Positions 1-8,118 of a stretch of DNA of 64,000 bases are shown piece after piece; position 1 is the first letter of the stretch; every line of letters begins with the position of its first letter. This DNA is from Actinomycetota bacterium (GTDB lineage: Bacteria > Actinomycetota > Acidimicrobiia > IMCC26256 > PALSA-610). Location of the stretch: the NCBI GenBank assembly GCA_005773635.1, contig SXHN01000009.1, positions 1 to 64,000 of the forward strand, in the 5' to 3' direction. The translations under genes were made by a program, and so were the position numbers. The notes below the pieces were generated by a model that was not told where the DNA came from, searched no databases, and saw nothing but the letters and a program-made list of their open reading frames with translations.

Positions 1-142
1 ACGCAGTCGCAGTCACATTCGGATTCCGATCCGCCAACACCCGCGTAATCGCAGCAGTCAACGTCGTCTTCCCATGATCAATATGACCAATCGTCCCAAT
101 ATTCAAATGCGGCTTATTACGCTCGAACTTCTCTTTTGCCAT
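1..142 (-). CDS. tuf: Elongation factor Tu, N-terminal fragment (cut by window edge)
   Basis: The first 47 codons of EF-Tu, the GTPase that delivers aminoacyl-tRNA to the ribosome. The reading frame begins [20 protein letters not shown] and contains the P-loop [11 protein letters not shown], with Ile where most EF-Tu proteins have Val (GHVDHGKT). The rest of the gene lies beyond position 1. The ATG is at 140-142. It follows tRNA-Thr and tRNA-Met on the same strand, a tRNA-tuf arrangement seen in many bacteria, so it may be co-transcribed with them. Family identification is secure; whether this is the only tuf copy cannot be judged here. Confidence 0.95.
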   Translation of the reverse strand, partial: MAKEKFERNKPHLNIGTIGHIDHGKTTLTAAITRVLADRNPNVTATA

Positions 143-258
143 TTCGGTTCTCCGGTTGCAGCCCCACGTCGTGGGGAGGACTGGTATTCGACTGATCTTG
201 CAGGATTTCACTTGCTGTTGCACTTGTAGGTTATTGCGGGACGCCGTGTGATCTTGCG

Positions 259-335
259 TGGTAGCGGGGGCGGGATTCGAACCCGCGACAACACGATTAT
301 GAGCCGTGTGCTCTAACCACCTGAGCTACCCCGCC
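259..335 (-). tRNA. tRNA-Met (CAT anticodon)
   Basis: A 77-nt cloverleaf on the minus strand. The acceptor stem GGCGGGG pairs with CCCCGCT (terminal G-U), the T arm is GCGGG-TTCGAAT-CCCGC, and the anticodon loop reads CTCATAA, giving CAT. CCA is encoded at the 3' end (259-261). The CAT anticodon could also serve elongator Met, initiator Met or Ile2; the terminal G-U pair and gene context do not settle this. Confidence 0.93.
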
Positions 336-363
336 AGGGCGGTGAAGCAAACTTCACCAGGTG

Positions 364-436
364 AGCCCCCTGGCAGATTTGAACTGCCGACCCCTTCATT
401 ACCATGGAAGTGCTCTACCGACTGAGCTAAGGAGGC
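364..436 (-). tRNA. tRNA-Thr (GGT anticodon)
   Basis: A 73-nt cloverleaf on the minus strand, acceptor GCCTCCT/AGGGGGC and T arm GGCAG-TTCAAAT-CTGCC. The anticodon loop ATGGTAA gives GGT (Thr). CCA is not encoded (next bases CAC), unlike the adjacent tRNA-Met. The innermost anticodon-stem pair is C31-U39, a mismatch where C-G is usual. It lies 28 nt upstream of tRNA-Met and is probably in the same transcript. Confidence 0.93.
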
Positions 437-496
437 GAAGCCGCGACACGATAGCTGATCATGCAGTGTCGACCGGAACGATAAGTTCTTCTACCC

Positions 497-994
497 ATGA
501 ACGACTACACAACGCGTCCAGTACAGGTTGGCGACGCCGAAGCAATACGTTCGATCTACAACATTGAGGTACTCGAATCGACCGTCACCTTCGACATGGT
601 GGAGCGGTCGCTCGACGACCAGATCAGCTGGATTACCGACCACTCAGGGTCGTACCCCGCGATTGTGGCAGTCAATACGACGGGCACCGTGGTGGGATTC
701 GCCAGTCTCACGGCCTATCGACCCCGCCCGGCCTACGCGACAACAGTCGAGAACTCGGTATATGTGCACAGAGAACATCGCAGCAAGGGCATCGCAGTCA
801 CGTTGATGCAGGAGCTGCTGACGGCGGCCGCCGAACACGGCTTCCACAGTGTGATCGCTCGCATCGTTGGTGACCACGATGCGTCGATCCAACTCCACGC
901 CAGCTGCGGGTTCCAACAAATCGGCCGCGAGGTCGAGGTGGGCCGCAAATTCGGCAAATGGCTCGACGTCGTCGTCATGCAAAAGATGTTGTAG
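497..994 (+). CDS. GNAT N-acetyltransferase, phosphinothricin acetyltransferase-like
   Basis: A 165-residue acetyl-CoA-dependent N-acetyltransferase. It has the full length and layout of the PAT/Bar-like branch of the GNAT fold: N-terminal RPVQVGDAEAIRSIYN, the strand VVGFASL followed by YRPRPAY, the acetyl-CoA pyrophosphate-binding stretch HREHRSKGIAVTLMQEL (about residues 92-108) and the C-terminal ASCGFQQIG segment. Homologues acetylate small amine substrates such as L-methionine sulfoximine or phosphinothricin; the real substrate here is unknown. It is a single gene, divergent from the upstream tRNA-Thr and convergent with tRNA-Tyr. The ATG at 497 has no strong ribosome-binding site. Confidence 0.88.
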   Translation: MNDYTTRPVQVGDAEAIRSIYNIEVLESTVTFDMVERSLDDQISWITDHSGSYPAIVAVNTTGTVVGFASLTAYRPRPAYATTVENSVYVHREHRSKGIAVTLMQELLTAAAEHGFHSVIARIVGDHDASIQLHASCGFQQIGREVEVGRKFGKWLDVVVMQKML

Positions 995-1019
995 GTCTCC
1001 TATCTGGCCATGCGTAGCG

Positions 1020-1066
1020 ACCATTGTCCCTTTACCCACCGTTTGCGTGCGAAAACGGACAATGGT
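1020..1066. repeat. 10-bp perfect inverted repeat downstream of the GNAT gene
   Basis: ACCATTGTCC at 1020-1029 and GGACAATGGT at 1057-1066 are perfect inverted copies separated by 27 nt. There is no T-tract, so it is not a standard terminator. It lies between the GNAT stop and the tRNA-Tyr terminator. It could be a weak hairpin at the mRNA end or a protein-binding site; function unknown. Confidence 0.5.
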
Positions 1067-1091
1067 GAACTGAGGGAAGCTTCGGCGAATG

Positions 1092-1118
1092 AAAAAACCC
1101 GCTCCGGAGAGCGGGTTT
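1092..1118 (-). terminator. Rho-independent terminator of tRNA-Tyr
   Basis: A GC-rich stem (ACCCGCTC / GAGCGGGT) with a CGGA loop is flanked by A and T runs on both sides. Read on the minus strand it starts directly after the tRNA CCA and ends in six T residues. The symmetry means it can also stop transcription of the convergent GNAT gene. Confidence 0.85.
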
Positions 1119-1203
1119 TGGTGGGCCGAGTTGGATTCGAACCAACGTAGCGAATCGCAGCGGAGTTACAGTCCACCCCCTTTGGCCACTCGGGTATCGA
1201 CCC
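1119..1203 (-). tRNA. tRNA-Tyr (GTA anticodon)
   Basis: An 85-nt type II tRNA with a long variable arm on the minus strand. Acceptor GGGTCGA pairs fully with TCGGCCC, the T arm is GTTGG-TTCGAAT-CCAAC, and the anticodon loop contains GTA in CTGTAAC. CCA is encoded at 1119-1121, directly followed by the terminator. Confidence 0.95.
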
Positions 1204-1255
1204 GGCGCTACGTTAGCAGTGGCCGATTCGCCATTCTCGAAGGGAAACCCAGCTG

Positions 1256-1750
1256 ATGCCATCGTTCGATGTCGTGTCCGAAGTCGATCTCCAAGAAGTG
1301 CGCAACGCGGTCGACCAGGCCAGCCGTGAACTCACGACGAGATTCGATTTCAAGGGCACCGATAGCACCGTGGACTTCAACGAAAAGACCCAGGTGATTC
1401 AGTTGGCATCGGGTTCCGAGGAGCGCCTCAAAGCCATCGTCGTGGTGCTTGAAGAAAAATGCGTGCGACGCAAGGTGTCGCTCAAGACCCTCGAGTACGC
1501 CAAAATCGAAGCGGCAAGCGGTGAGAGCGTGCGCCAACAGGTGAAACTGACGATGGGGATCTCGTCGGAGAAAGCCAAAGAGATCGGCAAGTTCCTCAAG
1601 GGCCTGTCGCTCAAGGGAATTAATCACCAGATCCAGGGAGATTCGATGCGCATCACGGGCAAAAAGCGCGACGACCTACAAGCCGCGATCGCAGCACTTA
1701 AGGAAAACGACTTCGGCATCCCGTTACAGTTCGAGAACTTCCGGGATTAG
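1256..1750 (+). CDS. yajQ: YajQ-family nucleotide-binding protein
   Basis: A 164-residue protein matching the YajQ (UPF0234) family over its whole length: N-terminal MPSFDVVSEVDLQEVRNAVD, the core TRFDFKGT, and the conserved C-terminal RITGKKRDDLQAAI with LPLQFENFRD-like ending. The family has two RNP-like ferredoxin folds; a Xanthomonas member binds c-di-GMP, while the E. coli member was first described as nucleotide/RNA binding. It is transcribed alone, 52 nt after tRNA-Tyr on the other strand, with GAAGGG upstream of the ATG as a probable ribosome-binding site. Molecular function here is unproven, but another c-di-GMP link is plausible given the PilB and RsiG-like proteins in this window. 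Confidence 0.93.
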   Translation: MPSFDVVSEVDLQEVRNAVDQASRELTTRFDFKGTDSTVDFNEKTQVIQLASGSEERLKAIVVVLEEKCVRRKVSLKTLEYAKIEAASGESVRQQVKLTMGISSEKAKEIGKFLKGLSLKGINHQIQGDSMRITGKKRDDLQAAIAALKENDFGIPLQFENFRD

Positions 1751-1840
1751 GTGTCGGCAACACAAACCCCAGCGTGATCCCTACATACACCGAGTACACC
1801 GCCGGAACGTAGGACCACCCGGGTCTGAACACTCGAGCGA

Positions 1841-2689
1841 CTAGTAACCGTTGAGCTTCGCGATGCGGTCCTCGGTTGCCGGGTGAGTAGAGAACAGCTT
1901 GGCGAATTGCATTTTGCGGCCTGTCAACGGGTTGACGATGTAGGCGCTCGCTTGGGCGGGATCAATATCCATAGGGACCCGGTGGGCGTACCCCTCAATT
2001 TTGCGCAATGCGCTCGCAAGGCCTTGACCAGTCCCGCAGAGTTCAGCCCCGCCACGATCGGCTTCGAACTCCCGCGATCGGGACAACGCCATCTGCAACA
2101 TCATTGCGGCAACCGGGGCCAAGATCATCATGGCAATTGCCGCGATCGGGTTCTGTCCTTCGTCGTCGCGGCTACTCCCGCCTCCAAAAATTGCACCCCA
2201 CATAGCCATCCGAGCCGCAAACGTGATTCCCATCGCGACCGCTGCCGCAACTGAAGAAATCAGAATGTCGCGGTGACGGATGTGGCTGATCTCGTGAGCG
2301 AGGACGCCTTTCAGTTCGTCGTGGTCGAGGACCTGCATCAGGCCTTGCGTGACGGCGACAGCGGCGTGCCGCTCGTTGCGCCCTGTAGCGAAGGCGTTGG
2401 GTTGTTGATTCGGGGAAACAAAAATACGAGGCATCGGCATTTCAGCGCGGGTAGTGAGCTCACGCACCATCGCATGCAACTGCGGCGCGTCGGTCTCGGA
2501 CACTTCAACCGCACCCGCCGAGCGGATGGCCAATTTGTCGGAGAACCAATACGACCCTCCGACCATGACTAACCCGAGCACAAGCCCAATTGCCAAGCCA
2601 CCCTGGCCGCCAATCGCGCCGCCAACTACCATAAACAGTGCACCAAGACCTGCGAGCAGAGCGGCAGTCTTGAACGTGTTCTTCACCAT
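1841..2689 (-). CDS. htpX: HtpX-type membrane zinc metalloprotease
   Basis: A 282-residue M48-family membrane protease that degrades damaged membrane proteins. Two N-terminal membrane segments (about residues 8-28 and 31-48) precede a cytoplasmic catalytic domain with the zinc motif HEISH at 132-136 and the third ligand in SREFEADRGG. Two further hydrophobic stretches lie in the 145-205 region, as usual for HtpX. The start chosen is the ATG at 2687-2689, preceded by AAGGA at 6-nt spacing; an in-frame upstream start would add 19 residues that do not look conserved. It is divergent from pilT. Confidence 0.93.
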   Translation of the reverse strand: MVKNTFKTAALLAGLGALFMVVGGAIGGQGGLAIGLVLGLVMVGGSYWFSDKLAIRSAGAVEVSETDAPQLHAMVRELTTRAEMPMPRIFVSPNQQPNAFATGRNERHAAVAVTQGLMQVLDHDELKGVLAHEISHIRHRDILISSVAAAVAMGITFAARMAMWGAIFGGGSSRDDEGQNPIAAIAMMILAPVAAMMLQMALSRSREFEADRGGAELCGTGQGLASALRKIEGYAHRVPMDIDPAQASAYIVNPLTGRKMQFAKLFSTHPATEDRIAKLNGY

Positions 2690-2882
2690 GAGGTTTCCTT
2701 GCGTGTAGTGGACAACCGAAGCTACAAGCCTTGGTTCGTTGACCATCTAACCGTGTGTGAGCGGGTCCCCTTCCCCAACAACTGAAGATTTCGTGAGAAT
2801 TTCCGGACAAATCCGGCCTTGAGGACGGCGAATCATTGCCGACAATCCTACGGACCCCAATTCACGAACCCAAGGAACCACC

Positions 2883-3956
2883 GTGCACGATGTCATCGAT
2901 ACCAGCGCCATAGACCCGTGGCTTGCAACCGTGATCGAACACGGGGCCAGCGACTTGATCGTCACCGCCGGGTCGGCTCCACGAATGCGGGTCGACGGAC
3001 GATTGACGGTCGTACCTGGGACGGAACGACTCGATGGCGACAAGGCAACCGACATCATCATGGCGATGCTGACTGACGACCACCGCACGGAACTCAGGCA
3101 ACGCAAGGAAATCGACTTGTCGTTTGGCTGGACCGTGCAACGAGCGAGGTTTCGGGCCAACGTCTTCTTCCAACAAGGCCAAGTGGCCATGGCGTTGCGG
3201 GTCATCCCCAGCAAGATTCCGTCATTCGAAGACCTCGGGCTCCCTCAGGTCCTCGCAGAGTTTTGTGCACTCCCGCAAGGCATGGTGCTGGTGACGGGCC
3301 CAACCGGTTCGGGCAAATCAACCACGCTTGCCGCGATGATCGACCGAGTCAACGAGACTCGGCCATGTCACATTCTCACCATCGAAGACCCAGTTGAGTA
3401 CGTCCACGATCACAAACTTGCACTCGTGAATCAACGCCAAGTTGGCGTGGACACCGACTCGTTCGATCGCGCGTTGCGCGCCGCGTTGCGAGAGGACCCC
3501 GATGTGATCCTGGTCGGGGAAATGCGCGATACCGAAACGATCCAGTTCGCGTTGACTGCCGCCGAGACTGGACACTTGGTGTTCGCAACAATGCATACAA
3601 ACGACGCTTCGCAAGCAGTCGATCGAGTGATCGACGTATTTCCTGTCGACCGCCAAGCACAGATTCGCGTGCAGCTCGCGGCATGCCTCAATGGCGTCGT
3701 CTCGCAACGACTTGTGCCTCGTATCGGCGGCGGCATGGTTGCCGCGCATGAAGTACTGATCAATGGTCCGGCTATTCGTAACGTCATTCGCGAAGGCAAG
3801 ACCCACCAACTCCGCAGCCTGATTCAACAGGGGGCACGTGAAGGCATGGCAACGCTAGAAAAGGCTCTCAGCGAGTTAGTCGCAAGCCGCACGGTGAGTT
3901 ACGAGGACGCAACGGCACGAGCCAGCCAACCCAAAGATGTCAAGCTCGCGGCGTGA
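2883..3956 (+). CDS. pilT: PilT twitching-motility retraction ATPase
   Basis: A 357-residue hexameric ATPase that powers pilus retraction. It has the PilT N-terminal PAS-like domain (ASDLIVTAGSAPRMRVDG) and a RecA-like core with Walker A GPTGSGKST (139-147), Asp box TIEDPVEY, Walker B DPDVILVGEMRD and the His box TMHTNDA. The length and lack of an N-terminal MshEN domain separate it from PilB. The gene reads away from the pilB-pilC-pilA block, with a shared hairpin between pilT and pilA ends, so it is a separate transcription unit serving the same machine. Confidence 0.95.
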   Translation: MHDVIDTSAIDPWLATVIEHGASDLIVTAGSAPRMRVDGRLTVVPGTERLDGDKATDIIMAMLTDDHRTELRQRKEIDLSFGWTVQRARFRANVFFQQGQVAMALRVIPSKIPSFEDLGLPQVLAEFCALPQGMVLVTGPTGSGKSTTLAAMIDRVNETRPCHILTIEDPVEYVHDHKLALVNQRQVGVDTDSFDRALRAALREDPDVILVGEMRDTETIQFALTAAETGHLVFATMHTNDASQAVDRVIDVFPVDRQAQIRVQLAACLNGVVSQRLVPRIGGGMVAAHEVLINGPAIRNVIREGKTHQLRSLIQQGAREGMATLEKALSELVASRTVSYEDATARASQPKDVKLAA

Positions 3957-3968
3957 CAACATGACGCC

Positions 3969-4000
3969 AGATGGCGGGAAGCCGAAGCCTCCCGCCATCT
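3969..4000. terminator. Bidirectional hairpin between convergent pilT and pilA
   Basis: An 11-bp perfect stem (AGATGGCGGGA / TCCCGCCATCT) with a 10-nt loop sits between the two convergent stops. It lacks a long U-tract on either side, so efficiency is uncertain, but position and stability argue for a terminator or 3'-end-protecting stem for both genes. Confidence 0.7.
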
Positions 4001-4025
4001 GAATAGTTCGGTTGTAGCTAGAGAA

Positions 4026-4388
4026 TTACGCAGCGATACCCGCACAAGCGCCGACACCGGTCAACGTCAGCGTCGTACCCGAGTATGAGATGGTGTACAG
4101 CGTTGAGGCTTGGCTCAACAGGCCGCCCGAGGTGAGGTTCGCCATCGTGGGAACGGTTGTCCCACCATTTTGCGCCCGGTACACCTCGACGGCAGTGCGC
4201 AACGTGCGGCCGTCTTCCTTGCAGGCACTCGTTTGGCCGCGGTCGCTAATGCCACCAACGGCAAACACCACGACGGCGGCAAGAATGCCGAGGATGGATA
4301 TCACCACGAGGAGTTCCACGAGCGTGAAACCCTTCTGCGCAAGGTTCTTGTCGTTCCACGATTCGGTCTTGCGAAGTTGCTTCAGCAT
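4026..4388 (-). CDS. pilA: Type IV major-pilin-like protein (prepilin)
   Basis: A 120-residue prepilin. A 20-residue basic leader ends QKG and is followed by the mature N-terminus FTLVELLVVISILGILAAVV, so prepilin peptidase should cut between Gly20 and Phe21; Glu25 is the conserved Glu5 of mature pilin. The short globular part has two cysteines (56 and 115) that could form the D-region disulfide. The ATG at 4386-4388 is preceded by GAAAGGGG at good spacing; an upstream in-frame start would add 17 unsupported residues. It is last in the pilB-pilC-pilA order, with a 129-nt gap containing a hairpin, which suggests separate control of pilin dose. Confidence 0.9.
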   Translation of the reverse strand: MLKQLRKTESWNDKNLAQKGFTLVELLVVISILGILAAVVVFAVGGISDRGQTSACKEDGRTLRTAVEVYRAQNGGTTVPTMANLTSGGLLSQASTLYTISYSGTTLTLTGVGACAGIAA

Positions 4389-4451
4389 TTGGATGCCCCT
4401 TTCAAAGGCTCTGTTCGGAACCGGCCGAACTGGAACCATTCCATCCCGGCT

Positions 4452-4488
4452 TTCAGGGTCTCACTCGGCCAAACAAACGAGACCTGAA
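4452..4488 (-). promoter_or_regulatory. Stem-loop in the pilC-pilA intergenic gap
   Basis: On the minus strand TTCAGGTCTC pairs with GAGACCCTGAA with one bulged base, about 65 nt upstream of the pilA start. It has no U-tract. It may be a processing site, a partial terminator or an mRNA stabiliser that sets pilA level relative to pilC. Function is inferred from position only. Confidence 0.45.
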
Positions 4489-4517
4489 GCATTCGCCCAA
4501 ATTTTCGAGACGAGTTG

Positions 4518-5726
4518 CTACTTGACCTTTTGACCGTTGAGTACGCCGTACATGGCGGAAATCAAGGCCACTGCGACGAAACCAACAATGAGACCCATGA
4601 AAATGATCACCATTGGTTCAAACAAGGAAGTCAGCTTCTTCAGCTTGTAGTCGAGTTCGCGGCCGTAATAGTCCGAGATGTTCTCCAGCTGCGTTTCGAG
4701 CGTTCCGGTGTTTTCTCCCACCCTCATCATCTGCACTGCAGCGACTGGGAATAGACCGGTGTCGCCGATCGGCCCCGCGAGACCTTCACCTTCGAGCATG
4801 CGTTCTTGGGCTTCACGCAAGCCATCTGCAAACACACGATTGTTGGCCGCGGCGATCGCGCCTTGCACCGCTTCGGGAAGGGGCACTCCACCCTTCACCA
4901 TGGCACCCAAAATTCTGCAGAATCGTTCGATGACCGCGTAGCGAACCACCTCACGGACTAGCGGCAATCGCAGCATCAAACGATCGCGGACGCCGTTACC
5001 CTTTTCAGTCCGGCGCATCCACATAACAAAGCCAACAAACGAGAAAATCGCGATTGGTGTTACATACCAAAACGTCTGGAAGAAGTCGGCGACAAACATC
5101 AACATCTTCGTGGGTAGCGGCAATTCCGCTTTGAACTGCTTGAAGAACTTGACGAACTTCGGCAGCACAAACGTAGCCATCACGATGACGGTCACAATCG
5201 ACATCACCATGATCACCAACGGATACGTCAGGGCACTTTTTACTTTGTGGCGAGCTTCGAGATCGCGGTCCATGTAGTCGGCGAGTTGATTCAACGATTC
5301 ATCGAGCTGACCCGTCAACTCTGAAGATCGAATGATGCCCAAGTAGTACGGGGGGAAGAGCGAGGCATGATCTGCAACCGTTTCAGAGAACGGAATGCCG
5401 GCTTCAATGTTGTCGTGCATCTCGCCGAGAATGTTTTGCCAGCGCTTGTTCTCGCTGCCATCTTTGATCACGTCAAGTGCTTCAGTGATCGATATTCCTG
5501 AACGCACAAAGGCGCCCACCTGGCGCGAAAAGTGCATGATCTCTTGCGGCTTGATCTTCTTGGGCGCCAACTCCATTTGGAGCAGGGGCTTCTTTTCCTT
5601 GATCCCAGCAACCGCAAGGTTCAGCGCAAGTAGTTCGTAGCGCAATGCTTCTTCTGATGCAGCTTCGCGTTGTCCCTTGACCTTCTTGCCGTCAACATCG
5701 TTTGCAACATAGGTGTAGATCGCCAT
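4518..5726 (-). CDS. pilC: Type IV pilus inner-membrane platform protein PilC
   Basis: A 402-residue GspF/PilC-family protein on which the PilB and PilT motors act. It starts MAIYTYVANDVDGKKVKG and contains two T2SSF domains (about 70-195 and 275-395), each with the FVRSGISITEALDVI or MVKGGVPLPEAVQGAI type helix pair, and three membrane segments, the last near FMGLIVGFVAVALISAMYG. The length is standard. It begins 13 nt after pilB, so both are co-transcribed. Confidence 0.95.
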   Translation of the reverse strand: MAIYTYVANDVDGKKVKGQREAASEEALRYELLALNLAVAGIKEKKPLLQMELAPKKIKPQEIMHFSRQVGAFVRSGISITEALDVIKDGSENKRWQNILGEMHDNIEAGIPFSETVADHASLFPPYYLGIIRSSELTGQLDESLNQLADYMDRDLEARHKVKSALTYPLVIMVMSIVTVIVMATFVLPKFVKFFKQFKAELPLPTKMLMFVADFFQTFWYVTPIAIFSFVGFVMWMRRTEKGNGVRDRLMLRLPLVREVVRYAVIERFCRILGAMVKGGVPLPEAVQGAIAAANNRVFADGLREAQERMLEGEGLAGPIGDTGLFPVAAVQMMRVGENTGTLETQLENISDYYGRELDYKLKKLTSLFEPMVIIFMGLIVGFVAVALISAMYGVLNGQKVK

Positions 5727-5739
5727 GCGAATACTTTCT

Positions 5740-7593
5740 TTACATTACGTAGACGGTGCGCAGCACTTCGTCGACAGTGGTGGCATCTTCTTCAACCAGT
5801 CGCAACGCCTGCTCGCGCAGAGTAAACAACCCTTGTTCCAACGCCATCGATCGAATTTCCTCATGTGACGCACTGTTAACGATGAGGCCCTTCATCTCGT
5901 CGGTGATCTTGAGCACTTCGTAGATGCCGACGCGGCCGAGGTACCCCGTGTTTCCGCAGAAGTTGCAACCTGCGCCGTGAAACCATTCGGTCTTGGGATC
6001 GCCGTCAGTGGCCTTTTCGTAGAACGCCAATTCTTCAATCGATGGCGTGTAGGCCTCAAAACAGTGCGGGCAAGTCTTGCGAATCAATCGCTGCCCAACC
6101 ACTCCGAGCAACGCACTTGAAATCAAGAACGGCTCGATACCCATGTCGATGAAGCGGTGCAACGCAGCTACCGAATCGGTCGCGTGGATCGACGACAACA
6201 CCAAGTGGCCAGTTAGCGCCGCTTGTGTCGCAATGCGAGCCGTCTCAAGATCGCGGATCTCACCAACAAGGATTGCATCAGGGTCTTGACGGAGAATGGA
6301 TCGCAATCCCGACGCGAAGGTGACGCCGGCTGCCTCGTTGATCTGAATTTGGGTGACGCGAGGAAAGACGTACTCCACTGGGTCTTCGATCGTGGTCACG
6401 TTAATTTCGTCGCGAGCGACTTCGCTCAACGTTGCGTACAAGGTCGTGGTCTTGCCGGAACCAGTCGGCCCCGCACAAATCACCATTCCGTAGGGCGATC
6501 GAGTGAGCTCTCGGTATTTAGCTGCGGTGTCAAGTGGCATTCCCAATTCCGCGACTTTGTAGAGTGCGCGGCTCTTATCGAGCAATCGCAGCACTGCCTT
6601 TTCGCCAAACACAGTTGAAGTCGTCGACACCCGCACATCGAATTCTCGATCACCGACTTTGGTATGGAATTGGCCGTCCTGCGGCCGACGGCGCTCGACA
6701 ATGTTCATGTCCGCCATCACTTTGATACGCGATACGAGCGATTGCGCCATATCTGCGGGCAGTGTCAACACCTCATGGAGTGCGCCATCAGTGCGAACAC
6801 GAATCCGAACTTGATCTTCTTGCGGCTCGATATGAACGTCCGAAGCCCGGTCACGTACTGCCTGTTCCATGATCAGATTGACGACCTGCACGATCGGCGC
6901 GCTCTCATCGACAGTCGCGCCGATCTCGGCTTGGTCGACTGTCGCCTTACGAGCTTCCGAACGAGCCGAGAACACACGAATCGCATCATCGACTTTGGCG
7001 ACCGACGTGTAGTTCTTTGCTATCGCGAGTTCGATGTCAGTAACACCAGCGACGACAAGTCGCACTGGGGCTTCGAGACTCTGAATCAACTTGTTTTGAA
7101 TATCAGGCGCAAGCGGATCGCCGACCGCGACTTCGACGCGGGGCCCGACCTTTTTGACCACGATGGCATGCAAATCCCGAGCGGTTGACTCATCGAGTAG
7201 AGCGACGAGGTCAGAGTCGAGATTCTGATGCCGCAAATCGACCACTTCAAGCCCAAGCTGATCCGCCAACACCGTAGCGAGATCGCGTTCTTGTACATGA
7301 CCGAGATCTACGAGGGTGTGACCGAGCTTTTTGCCTGTGGCCTTTTGCGCGACGAGCGCTTCCTCAATCTGTTCTTCGGTTGCGAGGCCATGTTCTTTCA
7401 GCAGGTCACCGATCCGCACGCCGCGATGCTTCGGTGCCGCGTCAGCATCGACAAACGATGGATTTGCGGCGGCGAACGCTCCAGGCGTGGGCCCAAGTTC
7501 ATCAGCTTTGTCGTGACTGCGCGATCGTTTGAGAGCCATACTCAGTCCGATCGGACTCAATAGCGCCAATCTGAGGGTCCGCAAAGCGGACAC
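5740..7593 (-). CDS. pilB: Type IV pilus assembly ATPase PilB with MshEN domain
   Basis: A 617-residue GspE/PilB-family assembly motor. Residues 60-112 form a MshEN domain: two 24-residue motifs (RIGDLL...Q and KLGHTL...Q) separated by exactly five residues, the known c-di-GMP-binding signature. The C-terminal half has Walker A GPTGSGKTT, TIEDPVEY, DPDAILVGEIRD, SSIHATDS and a zinc tetracysteine (CPHC and CNFC). The annotated start is a GTG 12 nt after the upstream stop; the ATG at 7537-7539 would shorten the protein by 18 residues, and neither has a clear ribosome-binding site. It heads pilB-pilC-pilA. Confidence 0.94.
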   Translation of the reverse strand: MSALRTLRLALLSPIGLSMALKRSRSHDKADELGPTPGAFAAANPSFVDADAAPKHRGVRIGDLLKEHGLATEEQIEEALVAQKATGKKLGHTLVDLGHVQERDLATVLADQLGLEVVDLRHQNLDSDLVALLDESTARDLHAIVVKKVGPRVEVAVGDPLAPDIQNKLIQSLEAPVRLVVAGVTDIELAIAKNYTSVAKVDDAIRVFSARSEARKATVDQAEIGATVDESAPIVQVVNLIMEQAVRDRASDVHIEPQEDQVRIRVRTDGALHEVLTLPADMAQSLVSRIKVMADMNIVERRRPQDGQFHTKVGDREFDVRVSTTSTVFGEKAVLRLLDKSRALYKVAELGMPLDTAAKYRELTRSPYGMVICAGPTGSGKTTTLYATLSEVARDEINVTTIEDPVEYVFPRVTQIQINEAAGVTFASGLRSILRQDPDAILVGEIRDLETARIATQAALTGHLVLSSIHATDSVAALHRFIDMGIEPFLISSALLGVVGQRLIRKTCPHCFEAYTPSIEELAFYEKATDGDPKTEWFHGAGCNFCGNTGYLGRVGIYEVLKITDEMKGLIVNSASHEEIRSMALEQGLFTLREQALRLVEEDATTVDEVLRTVYVM

Positions 7594-7605
7594 GGAGTAT
7601 TTGAA

Positions 7606-8118
7606 CTACTCGTAATACCCAGAGTGCACATACAGGCAGGGAATACCTTCGGAACGAAACATGGCAACATTGCGTTTGTCGTCTTCGAACGCCAACTTCA
7701 ATTCGAATCCGTAGTGCCGCAACTGCCAGACACTCGCCTGCTTGAAATCACGCGCCCAGTCGTAGTCCCCCCACGATCGCATCAACAGGAGATCCCAACG
7801 GATTTCGTAATGCACAAGCCAATGCACGGTGAGCGGATGGATGCGGTGCGGGCGGGCAGTGAGCAGCACGACCTGAAGCTCAGGATCAAGCAAATCGAGC
7901 AAGTGCTTCATTTCTTCAATCACAGGATCATCAATGCACGCATCGAAGAACGCGCGCCAATCCGAATACGGGCCATCGATGAAGTGCTGGCGGCCAGCAG
8001 CATCGGCGAGCACACCATCGATGTCAACTACCACCGAGGCCTGGGGGGCAACCGCCTTCGTGCGCCAGGTCCAATTGTCGGGGATAGGACCGCCTGGTGT
8101 CGGCTGGATCCAACTCAT
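7606..8118 (-). CDS. HAD-superfamily phosphatase, polynucleotide-kinase 3'-phosphatase-like
   Basis: A 170-residue protein with the HAD nucleophile motif VVVDIDGVLAD (about 30-40) and motif II at VVLLTARP, ending with the acidic motif FEDDKRNVAMF. This layout resembles the phosphatase domain of T4-type polynucleotide kinase and other short HAD phosphatases without a large cap. Substrate is unknown. The ATG at 8116-8118 overlaps the acs stop by one base (TGATG) and has GAGGA just upstream, so it is translationally coupled to acs. Why a small phosphatase follows acetyl-CoA synthetase is unclear. It is not itself part of the pilus machine, although pilB follows by 12 nt. Confidence 0.8.
   Translation of the reverse strand: MSWIQPTPGGPIPDNWTWRTKAVAPQASVVVDIDGVLADAAGRQHFIDGPYSDWRAFFDACIDDPVIEEMKHLLDLLDPELQVVLLTARPHRIHPLTVHWLVHYEIRWDLLLMRSWGDYDWARDFKQASVWQLRHYGFELKLAFEDDKRNVAMFRSEGIPCLYVHSGYYE

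Noticed and set aside
4389-4517. WhiG/FliA-type promoter upstream of pilA, which would tie the RsiG-like protein to the pilin gene.
   Set aside because: A GCCGAGTG stretch on the minus strand resembles the -10 element, but no TAAA-like -35 lies at 15-nt spacing.
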